NCBI RefSeq assembly: GCF_000237925.1
Contig: NC_031502.1
Location: 43,649,975-43,713,974, forward strand
Direction of reading: 5' to 3'
Length of the DNA: 64,000 nt
Source: Schistosoma mansoni
Taxonomy: Eukaryota; Platyhelminthes; Trematoda; Strigeidida; Schistosomatidae
A program made the position numbers and the translations under genes. The notes beneath the pieces were generated by a model, which saw only the letters and a program-made list of their open reading frames with translations, was not told where the DNA came from and made no database searches. Of the stretch, positions 35,401 through 47,949 are shown one piece after another; position 1 is the first letter of the stretch; each line of letters starts with the position of its first letter.

Positions 35401-38400
35401 AACACAATAACTCCGATACTGCATTAAAATTAAGATCGGATATTTAAGCGATATAGTGATTTTGCGACTAACATATCTTGCAGAATACAGTAAAATTCCG
35501 GGACAGAAACAAAGAACAGACAACCGATTGGCTGCTAACTGGTAACTCTAATTTGGATAGTTAAATGAAATATCTAGCTGTAGAGCTTAGTACATACGCT
35601 TGGCTTTTTTGGTTATTTTAATCTAAATATGAAATAAGCTAACAAAATGATACTAGTCCCAATAAGTTAGAACTCTGACAAGACAAGCAAGAACTCGAAT
35701 TTGAGGTAAGCAATATGAAATCGCATTGTATGGCAATAACAGATTTAAACACAACACAAAATATTTAATTGTACAGTAAATGTATCAGTTATTCACCACA
35801 ATTACACCATAAACAATCCCAATTACTAAGATATAAAGGAGAGCCCCTAAAGTTAATTTATTAATATAAATGACAATCGATTATATTTGACACGCTATCA
35901 CTATGTCTTTCACGATCAAACTCCTATCGTCTAATACATAACATTAGAATTACCCTAAAATTAGCAGCCATAATGGTGAAGCTACATTTCGGAATAGAAA
36001 TACAGTGAATATCTTCTGAAGAGCTAAATATTCTAACATATAAAGGACTTGAGATACTATTGGATTAATCATTTGAAGACGTCTGAATAAGAATTGTAAG
36101 TTACAGAACAGAAAGTAGATAATACAAAACGTTCGGTATGCATCCAACAACAGAATCCTTCTTTTAACAGCTAGTCTATGACAACTGTACACGCTTAATG
36201 AGGACTAACCGTCGTACTTTTATTTAAGCAAGTAGGATAATAAAGACACGACACTAAGCGAAAAGTTCCGGATATATTATTCCAGAGATATATTCTGCAG
36301 CTGCAAATAACGATTTATGTATCTATGGTTAGATAAAAAATTTATCATAAGTAGTAGTAAACCACAGATTTTGCTTACATACCAGGCGATATTTTGGTAA
36401 TGTTTAGGTAACCAATTCTTTTCTGCTGGCCACACGCTACTTTGAAAACGAGGAAGACCACAGTACTTTACAAACCGTTCACTAGCAGGTGTGTTGGGAG
36501 GGGTTTCAACCTGTATATATATAAAAGGTAAATGTTTACATTCGCAATTTTGTAGAGACTGTTCCAACATACACAGGGGTAAAAATGGGCATACTCAGAT
36601 TCAGTGGCGCAAAGATCAGGTCATTTTGAACTGAAATAACTTCTCAGGGTATGAATTAATTAAGAACCCCACCAATCAGCTAGCTTGGTTACAGTTCGTT
36701 ACATTTATTTTCTTTTATAGAGCGTTAATCCAATAAGATGTTATCAAACTTACTTGAGCATAAATGTTCATAATTTACTTGAGAATGTGTCAGATTGATG
36801 TCTGTTTAATAAGCTTTTTTGTTTTCTGTAAAAGTTCCGCATTTAGACTAAAGAAGTATAATTCCGTGTATCGTTAAGTCTAATGTCCTAGTAATCTCAC
36901 TGACTTTCATGTCCTACTATGGTGTATTAATATTAATATGCCCCGATAAGGATAATGACTGGTAACTTTGGGATCTATTTATGAACTAATACTATGCATA
37001 TATTTTTTATCGTATAATTGCTAAATAACTAAACTAATCATATTCATGTCCCTCTTATTATAAGCTTTATTTTGACCTATAGACTATTATTATACGATTT
37101 GCCATTCTTGAGTTATCCCTAGTCTATAAATTATTGAGGTAATCACTTCTGATGACAGTTCGCCATAGGCTCTAACTCGACCAGTTGTGTTCGAGTAGAG
37201 AGCCTTTATGAGGTTAATGTACTTCTTTGGTACTCCTTTCAGTGACAAATACTGCCATAGAACCTCACGATCAACGGAGTCAAATGCCGCCTTAAGGTCA
37301 AGAAATACTACGATTGTAGGACGTCTGAATGTGTGTCTGTTCTAGGACCTGGCGTAGAGTGAATATCTGGTCTATACAAGTACGTCCAGGTCGAAAACCA
37401 GCCTGGTCTTCTCTAGTCTGCTTTTCACGAGCTTTGGTTAGGCGTCGAAGTAATATTGAAGCTAATATTTTAGACAATATATTAGTCAAACTGGTCGCAA
37501 GAGGACTTTTGTCCTTTCCTATAGACTGGCACAATCAGTGATTGGGACTAGTCAGATGGAATTACGTCCCATTTCCAGATTCTACCTAAGACCTTAGTCA
37601 ATCTCGTTGCTAGTACTGGACCACCATCCTTAAAACTCTCAGAAGTAAACCTGTCAGGGCCTGCTGCTCTCCCTCGCTTCAGATTTCCTATAGCTTTTTC
37701 AATCTCGCAGAGCGTTGAAGGACTTACATTAATTTGCCATTCAGGACGACTGGGGATCGTGGGTAACTGAAGGCCAGTTAAAATGATCCCTAAAGTGTTC
37801 TGCCCATCGATCCAATCTCCTGGATTGAGAGTGAATGATATGTCCATCTTTATCTGAGATAGTTTCGCTGATAGTTGGGTTCCTAATACCGGTTTCTTTA
37901 ACAAGTCTGAACAGTTGTCTGCTGTTACCCATTGCCGCTGCCTTTTCCATCTCTCTTGCTTTCGCTACCCACCACTGTTCACGATCATTGCGTAGGCTTC
38001 TTATTAGCCTGCGCTTAAGCAGACTCCGCTCTTCGTTATGTTCAGAGCCAGGTGGGATGAGTTTTTGATCATCTATCAGTGCGGTAGATGCTGCCGAGAT
38101 CCATTGTTTCTCCATAACCTTAAGGTTTACCGTACTAGCGAATATCACTGCTGTCTCCACAGCTTTTCGGATGTCATTCCACGCTGCCTCACAAACTATA
38201 ACATGTATGCTACCTAAGTCAACAAACATAAGTAGTATGAAACACAAATCACAAGTGGAAGGCATGAAAGCAGAAGGTTGAGAAAATTGAATCGAAGAGA
38301 ACAGGCACAAGAGTAACTGTTATAACAATGAAGGAACGATGAAGTTTGAGACAATTGATGGAGGATTTGAAAATGAAGTATTTAATGCATGGTTTTCACA

Positions 38401-41400
38401 TTTTATGAAAGAACTCTGTGGTTTCGTATTAAAAAATAAGTTAGTTTCCCCCATATGAGCACACAAGTAATCGGTAAACCAAGTGGCTTCCTAGTTGAAC
38501 CAATTTAATGTGAGACGATTCACTAATCTAATAAAAACTACTCAACACAGGGAATCGGGTTAACTTATTAGGAATAACCTAGCGTATCGAAAATCGATTG
38601 ACTTTATTACACACATGAACCTTCAGAATCTTTTATACACTAATTATGACTGCTTTAAGTTGTGAGCGGCTGAAGGGATATCATCAAATGAATTGGTAAG
38701 ATCCTGCTACATCCCTATCACTAGCTGAAGTTTAAGAGAGGTAAAATAGCATCCAATATAGCGTGAAATATCTCATCGTTAAGCGAAATATAATTGGGAA
38801 TCATAACTGCGTTGCTGTTTTTTGTAAACGTTCAAAATAGTGACGGTTTTTAATCATAAGATACCAGGTTTTAACATCACTTCATTTTGGTCGTTTTAAC
38901 ACTCAGTTGTGTTTCCAACAATCGCGCTAAATGTGGAGCCTAAAGTTTGCGACAGAAACTCGCAACTGACCATTGAGTAGGAATAATAAAAAGTTTAAAC
39001 TGCTAGTAGTCGAACATGATGTACATAACCAGTTTGCTTTAACTGTCAATATATGGTATGAAGCAAGTTAATAAAAATGACTAATCGGGTAGATGGATTA
39101 CTGAAGAATCGTTAGATTCTTGATATGATTTTTAAGTTTTTATTTCAACTATTTTGCTAGCAATTTACTAGTGTTAAAAGTACGTCAGCTTAGGAATAAG
39201 GAGACTTTACCTCATCCGGGAACATCTCTTCCATTCTGGCAGCCCGGAATTTGGCTAACTGAGCAGATGAGAACGTAGAGGTAGCGCTGGCTGCCATTGT
39301 ATGAGCGGTATGACTTGCTATCGAAGTATATTCTATATCAGAATTTCCAGATAACTCAGATTCTAAATGATCAGATATCTCTTCTGTTGCATCCCAGTGG
39401 TTTTCATTTGTTGACTGATGTGAATCATCAACAGACATTTCATCTGATAGAGAGTCCTCCTCACAATCTTCATTCTCTAAGATAAATATCAGCAACGAGA
39501 GGATATGGGGATGTGATTAATTTGGGGAACGATGGAACTACGGTGCAATGTTACAAAAGCTAACGAAAATTTAAGACGGTGTAAAACGGCATAACCAACA
39601 TAACATCGAATCCAAGAAACGAAAGACGTAAAACACAAGTAGTTTGATCAAATGTCTTTCTAATAATATCAAATTTAAAAACATACTAAACATAAGTAAA
39701 TAAGAAAACCCTATCTGTAGCCTTTCTAGAGTTACTGCCGGTCAGAAGTCTATACAAAGAAGTGTGTATGGGGTTCGCAACCCTGTCCAGTGGAAAACAA
39801 CTTTGCTTAGAAACGTTAACTAGGAGGAGTTATTTAGACTATTTAAACTCTGCGCTGACAGTTGAAGAATCGTTATTGAGAAGAATTATGACGCTTCATG
39901 GTGAAAGCCAAGAGATCGATGCCTCTTTTATTAACCAGAACAATTATTAACATGTGTACATAGAATTTCCGGACAATGTGAAAGACCGAGAGGATCAATC
40001 AAATAGCTACGCGAATGAGGAGATACAAACTGATAGTGTTCGGAATAAGTGAAAACAAGTGGACCCAGTATGAATAGAGAACAGTAACTTCGGAAGAGGT
40101 GCAGTTGTACTCTGATCATCAATAAGAAAATGTTTCGTGTACACAAGGAGTTGCACTGATACTGTCCGAAAAAGCACGAAGAGCACTTATAGAATGGGAA
40201 TCTCATGGATTCAGAATCATCAAAGCAACCTCCAAAACGAACAAGTAAGGGATCACAATGAATGTTAACCAATGTTATTTACCAACCAATGATAGCAAAG
40301 AAGACAATAAAGATCAGTTATGTGAGAGGCTGCAGTCGATCGTATAGAAGTGTCCAGGAAAGGACCTGACCATCTTGATAGGAGTCTTAAACGCCAAGGT
40401 CGGAATGGAAAACACCATGTATGAAGATATTATAGGACGACATAGACTAACTGAGAGAAAGGAACGAGAATGGTGACAGTTTTGCAAATTTATGTGCCTT
40501 CAGCAAAACGGATCTAGGCTACACTATATTCTCCCACAAACGCATTCACGAAGCCATATGGGTCTCACCGGATCATACTACAGAGAACCAGATCGATCAT
40601 ATTTGCATTACTAAAACATTCAGATGGTCAATGGAAGACGTAAGAGGAGCTGATATAGCTTCAGATCACCACCTGCTTGTGACCACGATGAGACCGAAGC
40701 TAAAGAAACACTGAACAACTGGGGAAACGGCATTACAAAGGCTCGATAAAGCCTTCCTTAGGCATACTGACAGACTAAACGAATTCAAGATAACTCTTAA
40801 CAACAGGTTCCAATCCTTACAAGATCTACTCAATGAGGAGGAGACTCCTATGGAGAGTAACTGGAAAGGCAGTAAAGAAGCATTGACTTCAACGTGTCAG
40901 TAGGTCTTGGGCCACAAGAAGCACAAGCATAAAGGAGTAAATCTCTATTGATACCATATCCAAAATTAAAGAAAGGAAGAACAAGAAGACAGAAACTAAC
41001 AATAGTCGCACAAGAGAGGCATTAGAGCCAACAGGCAGAAATACGTGGAAGACATAACAATCACAGCGGGAAAAGCTGCAAGTTAAGGAAATATGAGACA
41101 ACTGTATGATATAAAGCGTGGTTTAAAATATTTTCCTGCCTCTCAGGTATACTGAGATAATGAGACTAGTAATTTCATATCAGATCAAGGATTCACGACC
41201 CAGAATAGAGAATCAGATTAACACTAGATAATAATCAATTGAACTCAGTTACTGAAAGTCACATTCAGTGAGACCAAAGTAAAAATCAATGAGAGGGACG
41301 GAAATCATATATTTAATAGTCTTTAGGCCAAGTGTCTGTTTGTCCATTATCATTGACCAATCATATTTTACTATCACTACTGATACAACGTACCTGGAAA

Positions 41401-44400
41401 GCATCATTGATGAACAAGGAGGATCGGATGCAGACGTAAAGGCGAGGAATGACAAAGCAAGGGCAGCATTTCTACAATTGAAGAAAATATGGAACTCCAA
41501 ACAACTGTCAGCTAATTTCAAAGTGACAATCTTCAATACGAACGTCAAGACAATCCTACTGTACGGAGCTGAAACGTGAAGAACTACTACATCCATCGTC
41601 AAGAAGGTACAAGTATTTATAAACAGTTGTCTACGCAAAGTACTCAACATCCATTGGCTGGATACTATCAGCAACAGCGTTTTATGGGAGAGGACAAACC
41701 AGCTTCCAGCTGAAGAGGATATTGTGAAAAGACGTTGGAATTGGATCGGGCATACAATAAGGAAATCACTAATGTGCATCACGAGGCAATCCTTAACTTG
41801 GAATCCGGAAGGGAAGCGGAAAAGAGGAAGGTCAAAGAACACATTACTCTGGGAAATAGAAGCAGATATGAAAAGGATGAATAACAACTGGGAAGAACTG
41901 AAAAGGATTGCCCAGGACAGAGTTGAATGGAGAATACTGGTGGATGGCCTATACTCCTCAACGAGGGGTAACAGGCATAAGTAAGTAACTGATACAACGA
42001 AGAAGCAAGAAGGGGATCAGACAAGAAAGAAGCCAAACCATTCACTGATTCAAGAACAGCAGTACAGGTGGGTGGATCACTATGATGAACTTCCAAGTGG
42101 ATCAGCCTCACTGAACCCACCGTAAATAAAAGCAGCACCTAGAGACCTTTCTATAGATGTCACTACACCAAAAATAGGGGAAACCAGCATAGCTGTCGGA
42201 CAAATCAAGAGTGGAAAGGAGTAAGACGTGATAACATCGTTATTGTTATCGGAAGAACATTTGGAAGTAGAGACATTATAGAAACACATAACTTAAGTAC
42301 TTTTGCCCTTTAGCAAGGTAGTATTGTAAAGGAAAATATGAAATTCATGTAAGCATTTCTGGACGAACTTACTGGTATTTTATTTGTACGTATGAAACAA
42401 GTAGTTTTACGATATTTCTTCTACATGGCTTTAATTGTAAGCTGGCTTCTGACCTATTCATTGTTGCTAATTATTAATGGTCATAAACAAAGTGCAAAAT
42501 CAGCCATGAGTGCAGAAATCCACTTCATAACAAAACGTTCTAATAATGTTTGTGTACTGCTCCAAAACTCGAAATACATAATCACGTTGGTGGTGGGTCT
42601 AAACTATACGAAACAGCAACTTATTTAGCTCTTCTGGTGTTCTTATTGCAAAATTGGTAGAGGGTGAATTTAACGTGGGTTATTGATCGTCAGCGTATAT
42701 GGCACTTCAGTTAATTGATTCAATGTTATTGGTGTGGGAAAATTAAGATCAATACTTATGTCAAGTATCATTACACTGGATTGGAAGAGAAATGCTTGAA
42801 AGTTTAAGAACTCGTAGAAAGTCCTTGCGGATGAAATAATCTAACAATGTACATTAACTAATTACTCAGTTCAGACAAGAAAGAGCTATTTAAACAGAAA
42901 AATTTTGGCAAACAACATGCATTAAAACTTACCGTTTGTGAGTTTGACTGAGGTAGATTTAGGTATGCATTTTGTCGATATATTTTTAACGGCGTTAAGA
43001 TCTGAAATCTGCCACTTCTGTTGCAAGTGATAGCTATCAATCCATTTAGCCTCTATCAAAGGGAAATCACCCCAACCAGTCAAATGTACACGAGGACCAA
43101 CAAGTACAGAACCATTTTGATCTAACTCCTCGAACAAAAACAATGGTGCTCCACGTAGGCGGCCACGAAGACAGACTGCTACCTCGGATTCTGTGATAGC
43201 GTCATGAGCATCTACATTTTGCAAGAGTTTGAATGAATTAATATATATATATACTGAGAATACAATCGACACCCACTTATTTACTGAAAGTACTGTTTAT
43301 TCTACGAACCTTGTGTACAAGTTGATTAATTCATTGAGTCACCTCATAGTTTAATGGGAAATAATAATTATTGAAACAACCATGGATAAGGAATTGTTCA
43401 CCAAAAAATATATTTGAATAACCCTACTGTTCTGTCTAAAATAGGCAGACAGTTAACATAAATGATCTAATAACTGATGTCTAATCAAAATATGTAGTTG
43501 GTTCAGAAAGTGAACGGTAGAAACGATTGAAAGCATTCCATAAATCACTAGCAAATCGAGGCGGTTATTTACTCTAATAGTGGAAGTATGTAACTAATCA
43601 AATACAGTGGGAATGTTGAAGATGACGGACGCCACTTTAATCATATTACGTTACAGGTTGTAGCTTTCTGAAGGAACCGTAGTCAAAACTCTGACAATAA
43701 AAGTTAAAATAACTACATGATCAAATAATTTATACTCTGTGTGGCTTGCATAGACACACACCTGACGGACTGTGAGTAAAAACTAATTTACGACTGAAAT
43801 AAAAACTTACTATTTTCAGAGATTAGGTCAATGGAGTCAACAAGTAAACGTGTTCGGTAGCGTGCTCCAGTATGCGCCACTGTAGACTGTCCAGCCACTT
43901 TTGCATTTTTTCCCTTAGCATGAAAACTCGACGGATTGGTTGACGCAATATGCCGTAGGAGGTGTAGAGCATTGGTGCTTGAATTTAGTTGATGAATCGT
44001 CGATTCTGGCACTGGAAACCTACGCTTTTAGTCAAAATAAAAAACATCTTATGACGTCACAAAATGAAGTTAGAATTTATGAAGGCCAGACTGTTGCATT
44101 CAGATCATTAGATGCAGTCAAAGACTGATGTTTGATAAACAAAATTACTAGGTCCACTTTCACGTATAAACCGCTTGAAAACAGTTCAATACAATCTGAA
44201 TCGACGTAGATAGTTTCCAACAAGAATACTGTTAGCATGTATGGTCGCTTTGCCGTATAGAAGCTGGATTATGTGTACCTCACAGAAAACAGTTCAACAG
44301 ACTTTAAAAAAATGTGTGATGGCCTAAGTCATTATTAGACAAATCAGTCGAAAATAGTTTAGTTAAAAGTTTGGTCGTAGGTCCAGTTCATGTAACAAAC

Positions 44401-46923
44401 ACTATAGTTCACCTTCTTACATGAGCACTTGTACATAACTATAGCAATGCAATTAATGTATAAAATAATGAAGACTATCTGTTTTTAATGATGGACAAAG
44501 TTTGATGTTTAACAAAAATTAACTCAAAATTCTTTCGAAACGTTAAGGCAAATGTATAGCATGTAAAGTTTTAATTAAAAAAAATCAGGGCAACCAAATT
44601 ACCTCCAGAATCTGTTTTAACTCTTTAAGATTTGAACTAGAAGAAAGAACCGCATAGGAAGCATTTGTAAAACCTTGAGCATATATGGCAGTGAGTAACT
44701 CATGAACAGAATCAGGAATCTCTGTAGGATTACTTGGAACTAAAAGAATAAGCCAGTCTGCGAAATTTGCGAGATCAAGACAACCAAAGAGATCATCACT
44801 GTAAGCACAAATAAGATCAAAGTATTTATTTAGGATTCGAGAGTGAATAGTGACTACATTTTGCAAACAAGATTTTGGCTTTTTTATAACCTCAGTATTT
44901 GGTTCACATGTTTGAAATAAAAGTTGAGCTAAGTGTGTAGGTACTGAGGACGATAAAGGGATCAAAACGCAAGCTATAGGATTTTCCTTAGTCCCACGAG
45001 ACGCTTCAAGCTTTTTCACCTATGACAATAGGAAGTAAAGCTTTATAACAAACCTCTAATCTTTTTTGTATGCGGAGTTGTTTGGAGAGCAAGCGCCGTT
45101 GGTCCTTATTCAGTATCTGCAATGGTAAACAAAAATTTAAATGAATTTAAGTGATTTACATGAAGCTGGTGCTTCAACACTGTCAATCTCCTTATTAAAG
45201 ACAATGTATTTTTGGACTTCAGTATTATTTAAATTAACTTACATTCATTAGGTTTCCAGACATTATTTATCTGGATTGATTTCCATCGTTGTTTTTGATC
45301 TAGTAGAAAGTGGTTCATTTGTGATGACAATAGAATTAGATTTACTAAGTTTGGGAATAACATTCGTCCATAAAGTCGTCACACCTCTATACAGTCAGCA
45401 GTACGACTTCACCTACAGACCTTGGGTTTGCTGCTTTTAGTCTTACCACTCTTCAATCGACATGTCTGGCATGGTAGGACCTTGAGGAACGATTGTTCCA
45501 GCCAGTATAGCTCGATCGCTTCATCACGATAAGCAAGCCCGACCATCACGTCAAGGTAGCAGCTACGGTCCGGTAAAGTCTTAGTACTAGCAATGAATAT
45601 GCTGAAAATTCCTTCGCAGTGTTAAGTTCCTGAACACAGATTCCAGCGCTCTTCCAAATACATTATATTTCGTCCAGTCAAATACAACTTCTTACTGAGA
45701 GGAATGTCCAGAAAGTATGTAAAACTACTCAAACTGTACATGATTAGTTGACTTATTCACAGACAATTTAAACACAATCATGTGAAAAAAGTCGGGGGAA
45801 AATATCGAACGAACGCATATAGCAAAAATATATACTGTCTAGTTTCCTCTATCTTTGTGATATATATTTCCGAAAGTAACAATTTAGTCTCCCAAACTTT
45901 GGGGGATTGGCCTCATGCTTACAGATTTTATGATAGATGTGTGAACCGTTTTTTACCATTGTGCGATAGTGTACGAGAATAATCTGCAAGGATGTCTAGT
46001 TTTGCTTTAGGTGAAGAAAATGGACGGATTAATTTGTCGGTAGATTAGAAGACAAAATATGATAGAAAAATTATGAATTGTGAAAAAAGACCTCAAAAAT
46101 ACTCTCGAAACCATTTACACGAACACATTTTCTGGAAATGTGAAGAACCTAATAACAGACAATCGACCAAACAAATGACTGAATTTGTAGTTCCAAGGCA
46201 GTACTATTCTTATTAGACTAAATTCTTAACGGATGCTTGATTTGATCCCTACAGCACCCACAAGTAGACAGAAAAACATGCTGGTTTCAATGTTCGTCAT
46301 GATACACTATTGGCATTCAGATCTCTATTTGTAAAACATCAGCAACACTAGTTATCACATAAAGATAAGAAACCTGACTCGAGGTATATTGTGTAAGACA
46401 CAACTGATTAGCAGTGGTTTTTGTCAATCATCCGTTTTGTATTTATCATTTGTATGTAAACTTTTATCAAGAGCATTATGTCGGTTCGTAAGTTTTACAA
46501 TACCTGTATATCAAATAATATCCATGCTGACGTACAGTCTCTAGAATGAGGAACCACCTAAGGGTAGCAACATTTACATTGTGAATACATACACTAACAC
46601 GTTTACTACATGGCAGTCATTATACCTCTAAGGATACTGCTTGTGTGATCTACTCACAATGCAGTTCTAGACATCAAAATACGTAGCAATACGTATGGGA
46701 TTTTTAGGATTATCAATTATTCAAGAATGACACCAATTCTGTGACCTTACCTCTCAGCCTAGTGTGACAAAATAATTATTACTCTTACACAATAAAACTG
46801 GCACAATACCTTGTTTTTTGTAACGCGGTGTGAATTTGGGTTTCTATCTGTAGATCTCTTAACCCCTTTATGCTTTTTATTCTGCTGTTTCAGAGGCCCA
46901 CTTCGGTGCGGCGCACGAGCCAT
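32094..46923 (-). CDS. TSR1: pre-rRNA-processing protein TSR1 homologue, eleven exons
   Basis: Nucleolar/cytoplasmic factor for late 40S ribosomal subunit maturation, related to Bms1 but not a GTPase. Exons on the minus strand: 46923-46810, 45116-45054, 45019-44603, 44024-43811, 43211-42933, 39476-39211, 36510-36379, 35247-34738, 33883-33707, 32834-32646, 32423-32094. All introns are GT-AG and the phases agree, giving about 896 residues (human about 804). Landmarks are the N-terminal '[13 protein letters not shown]', an AARP2CN-like '[17 protein letters not shown]', '[10 protein letters not shown]', '[14 protein letters not shown]', '[12 protein letters not shown]', '[20 protein letters not shown]' and '[15 protein letters not shown]'. 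No P-loop is visible, as expected for TSR1. The conserved segment around 'PKGTSSYQAEW' of other TSR1 proteins, expected between exons 5 and 6, was not found. The exon 7 donor has two possible positions. The large introns hold LINEs. Confidence 0.93.
32646..32834 (-). CDS. TSR1: TSR1 exon 10
   Basis: 63 codons, including '[20 protein letters not shown]' and '[17 protein letters not shown]'. Acceptor TTGTAG, donor CAG|GTAATT. Confidence 0.9.
33707..33883 (-). CDS. TSR1: TSR1 exon 9
   Basis: 59 codons, '[16 protein letters not shown]' and '[20 protein letters not shown]'. Acceptor TTTCAG, donor GAG|GTATTT. Confidence 0.9.
34738..35247 (-). CDS. TSR1: TSR1 exon 8
   Basis: 170 codons, starting at '[19 protein letters not shown]' and including '[19 protein letters not shown]' and '[20 protein letters not shown]'. 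Acceptor TTTCAG, donor CAG|GTAGAA. Part is a schistosome-specific insert relative to human TSR1. Confidence 0.88.
36379..36510 (-). CDS. TSR1: TSR1 exon 7
   Basis: 44 codons, '[20 protein letters not shown]' to '[10 protein letters not shown]'. Donor taken as TAT|GTAAGC (phase 0). A GTATGT five bases upstream is an alternative but does not fit the next acceptor. Confidence 0.83.
37140..38215 (-). mobile_element. family A LINE fragment in TSR1 intron 6
   Basis: Minus-strand pieces in order: linker '[20 protein letters not shown]' and '[14 protein letters not shown]' (about 37950-38060), '[10 protein letters not shown]' (about 37660), fingers '[20 protein letters not shown]' and '[18 protein letters not shown]' (about 37390-37480), then palm '[20 protein letters not shown]' (about 37170-37240). 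At least three frame changes. It lacks both ends, including the active-site box and the 3' tail, so it is a broken older copy. It is sense to TSR1. Confidence 0.85.
39211..39476 (-). CDS. TSR1: TSR1 exon 6 (acidic region)
   Basis: About 88 codons rich in Asp, Glu and Ser, ending in the family hallmark '[13 protein letters not shown]'. Acceptor ATCTTAG completes the GAG codon begun in exon 5; donor GAG|GTAAAG. Confidence 0.9.
39990..42290 (+). mobile_element. older RTE-type LINE (SR2-like) in TSR1 intron 5
   Basis: Plus-strand endonuclease pieces are '[20 protein letters not shown]', '[18 protein letters not shown]' (the catalytic Asp of 'GDLNAKVG' is Val here) and 'ENQIDHICI'. The linker '[17 protein letters not shown]' and 'GNMRQLYD' ends near 41110. 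It resumes after inserted DNA at 41988 with '[14 protein letters not shown]', '[18 protein letters not shown]' and 'IKSGK'. Many stops. It lies antisense to TSR1 and is cut by a younger RTE copy (41391-41987) and by about 270 bp of unidentified DNA (41112-41380). Confidence 0.8.
41391..41987 (+). mobile_element. younger 5'-truncated RTE copy nested in the older one
   Basis: Encodes the RTE C-terminus: '[20 protein letters not shown]', '[20 protein letters not shown]', one stop at the Trp of 'GAETW' (TGA at 41577-41579), '[20 protein letters not shown]', '[12 protein letters not shown]' and 'STRGNRHK'. It ends in TAAGTAAGTA. A 12-bp direct repeat ACTGATACAACG flanks it (41379-41390 and 41988-41999). 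The repeat is itself part of the host RTE linker coding sequence, so this is a target-primed insertion into an earlier copy. Confidence 0.88.
42933..43211 (-). CDS. TSR1: TSR1 exon 5 (AARP2CN region)
   Basis: Encodes '[20 protein letters not shown]', '[17 protein letters not shown]'. Acceptor AATGTAG, donor G|GTAAGT, phase 1 at both ends. Confidence 0.88.
43811..44024 (-). CDS. TSR1: TSR1 exon 4
   Basis: 71 codons plus one base: '[20 protein letters not shown]' to '[16 protein letters not shown]'. Acceptor TAAAAG, donor A|GTAAGT, phase 1 out. Confidence 0.87.
44603..45019 (-). CDS. TSR1: TSR1 exon 3
   Basis: 139 codons covering the degenerate Bms1-type G-domain: '[20 protein letters not shown]', '[13 protein letters not shown]' and '[11 protein letters not shown]'. 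Phase 0 on both sides. Confidence 0.9.
45054..45116 (-). CDS. TSR1: TSR1 exon 2
   Basis: 21 codons, '[20 protein letters not shown]', a basic helical segment. Acceptor TTGCAG, donor GAG|GTTTGT, phase 0 on both sides. Confidence 0.82.
46810..46923 (-). CDS. TSR1: TSR1 exon 1
   Basis: 38 codons from the ATG at 46923, basic N-terminus with '[12 protein letters not shown]'. Donor AAG|GTATTG. An upstream in-frame ATG at 46953 would add ten hydrophobic residues and was not chosen. Confidence 0.88.
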
Positions 46924-47644
46924 CGACCCGACAGAAATCAAAAGGAAGACCAAAGTCTACAATATTCAATAAAGTCGGGGGTTCTGTATTTGAAGTAATA
47001 ATTGAACACTTATACTGACTGCTTCTCAAATTATTTATTAAGATACTTTCCGTCTTCTGCCAATTAAAAATATAACGGTATCGAAAACTGTTTCAGCAAT
47101 GGATTTTACACTTTCAAATTTATTGGGCTAAAAAACTAACTGATGTCACCATAAAATCTAGAACTTGGTTGTGAAAAATCCCTTCCAATGATATTGAGCA
47201 TTAGTAAACTTTCTGCTACTTCTTCTGGAGCTAACGATCTTATCAGTGAGCTCAGAATCTAATACGAGCTTCATTTATCCAAACACCACTGCAGATGTCA
47301 TGTGATGTAAACATAATGTGTCTTATATGGACAGGATTAGTCGAATACACTCGTCCGCAGCCCAAGTCAATGGGTAAGGGTAATGATGAAATATTTTTAA
47401 ACATCCAGATCATGTGCCATAAATAGATTTAATACCCAGCCGTTAGCAATGAAGTCTGAACAAGAAAATAAATCCGTCAAAGCTTTTAAGAGTTTTGGCA
47501 TTGGTGTTAAGCGTAATATATCAGCAGGGCACATGACCAACTGAAAGAGCTCAGTCAAAGTGTCACAGATGCTCGGTGTTTAACAAGGCTATCGTCTAAA
47601 ACCTTAAGGCGTGTCACAGCGCCGCTACTAGTAAACCTTTTATT
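46924..47644. other. TSR1 upstream region
   Basis: No gene recognised. The TSR1 promoter should lie at its left edge, but no motif stands out. Confidence 0.4.
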
Positions 47645-47830
47645 ATAGAGGACCCCAAACCTAGTCAAACCAGAAATCAGGAATGAAGACGTTTGAAGAT
47701 ATATTTGGAAGATAGTCAATATGTTGAGAATTGTTTGATCTCAGATGACTGTTTTTTTAATGGTGCGTATGCAGCGCCAGTGAATTATTGCTGAGCTCTA
47801 GAGAAATCACCGACCACGTAGACCTCTGAA
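47645..47830 (-). repeat. dispersed repeat resembling the gypsy LTR at 23.7 kb
   Basis: Diverged match to about 23700-23890 in the same orientation: 'GAAGATATATTTGGAAGATA' against a similar run, 'TCAATATGT', 'GTGCG.ATGCA'. Probably an old solo LTR or fragment. Ends not defined. Confidence 0.4.
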
Positions 47831-47949
47831 TTCTGAACAGTTTATTAATCACCGTCAAGGTCAAGGTTAGCGTCAGACTCAAGGAATCATAGAAAAAATT
47901 ATCTGGAGGATCTACTTACTGCTTTGTACCTCTTCTTCCAACTATCCAT

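Noticed and set aside
41249-42138. Long minus-strand open stretches (up to 212 codons)
   Set aside because: They lie opposite the RTE coding sequence and have the Ser/Leu/Phe-rich look of antisense shadows.
39990-42290. Permuted RTE family with linker after the C-terminus
   Set aside because: A 12-bp duplication flanking the C-terminal piece shows it is a separate younger insertion, so no permutation is needed.
45380-45620. GC-richer block in TSR1 intron 1 as a repeat or exon
   Set aside because: It looks repeat-like but matches nothing else in the window and encodes nothing TSR1-like, so no call could be supported.
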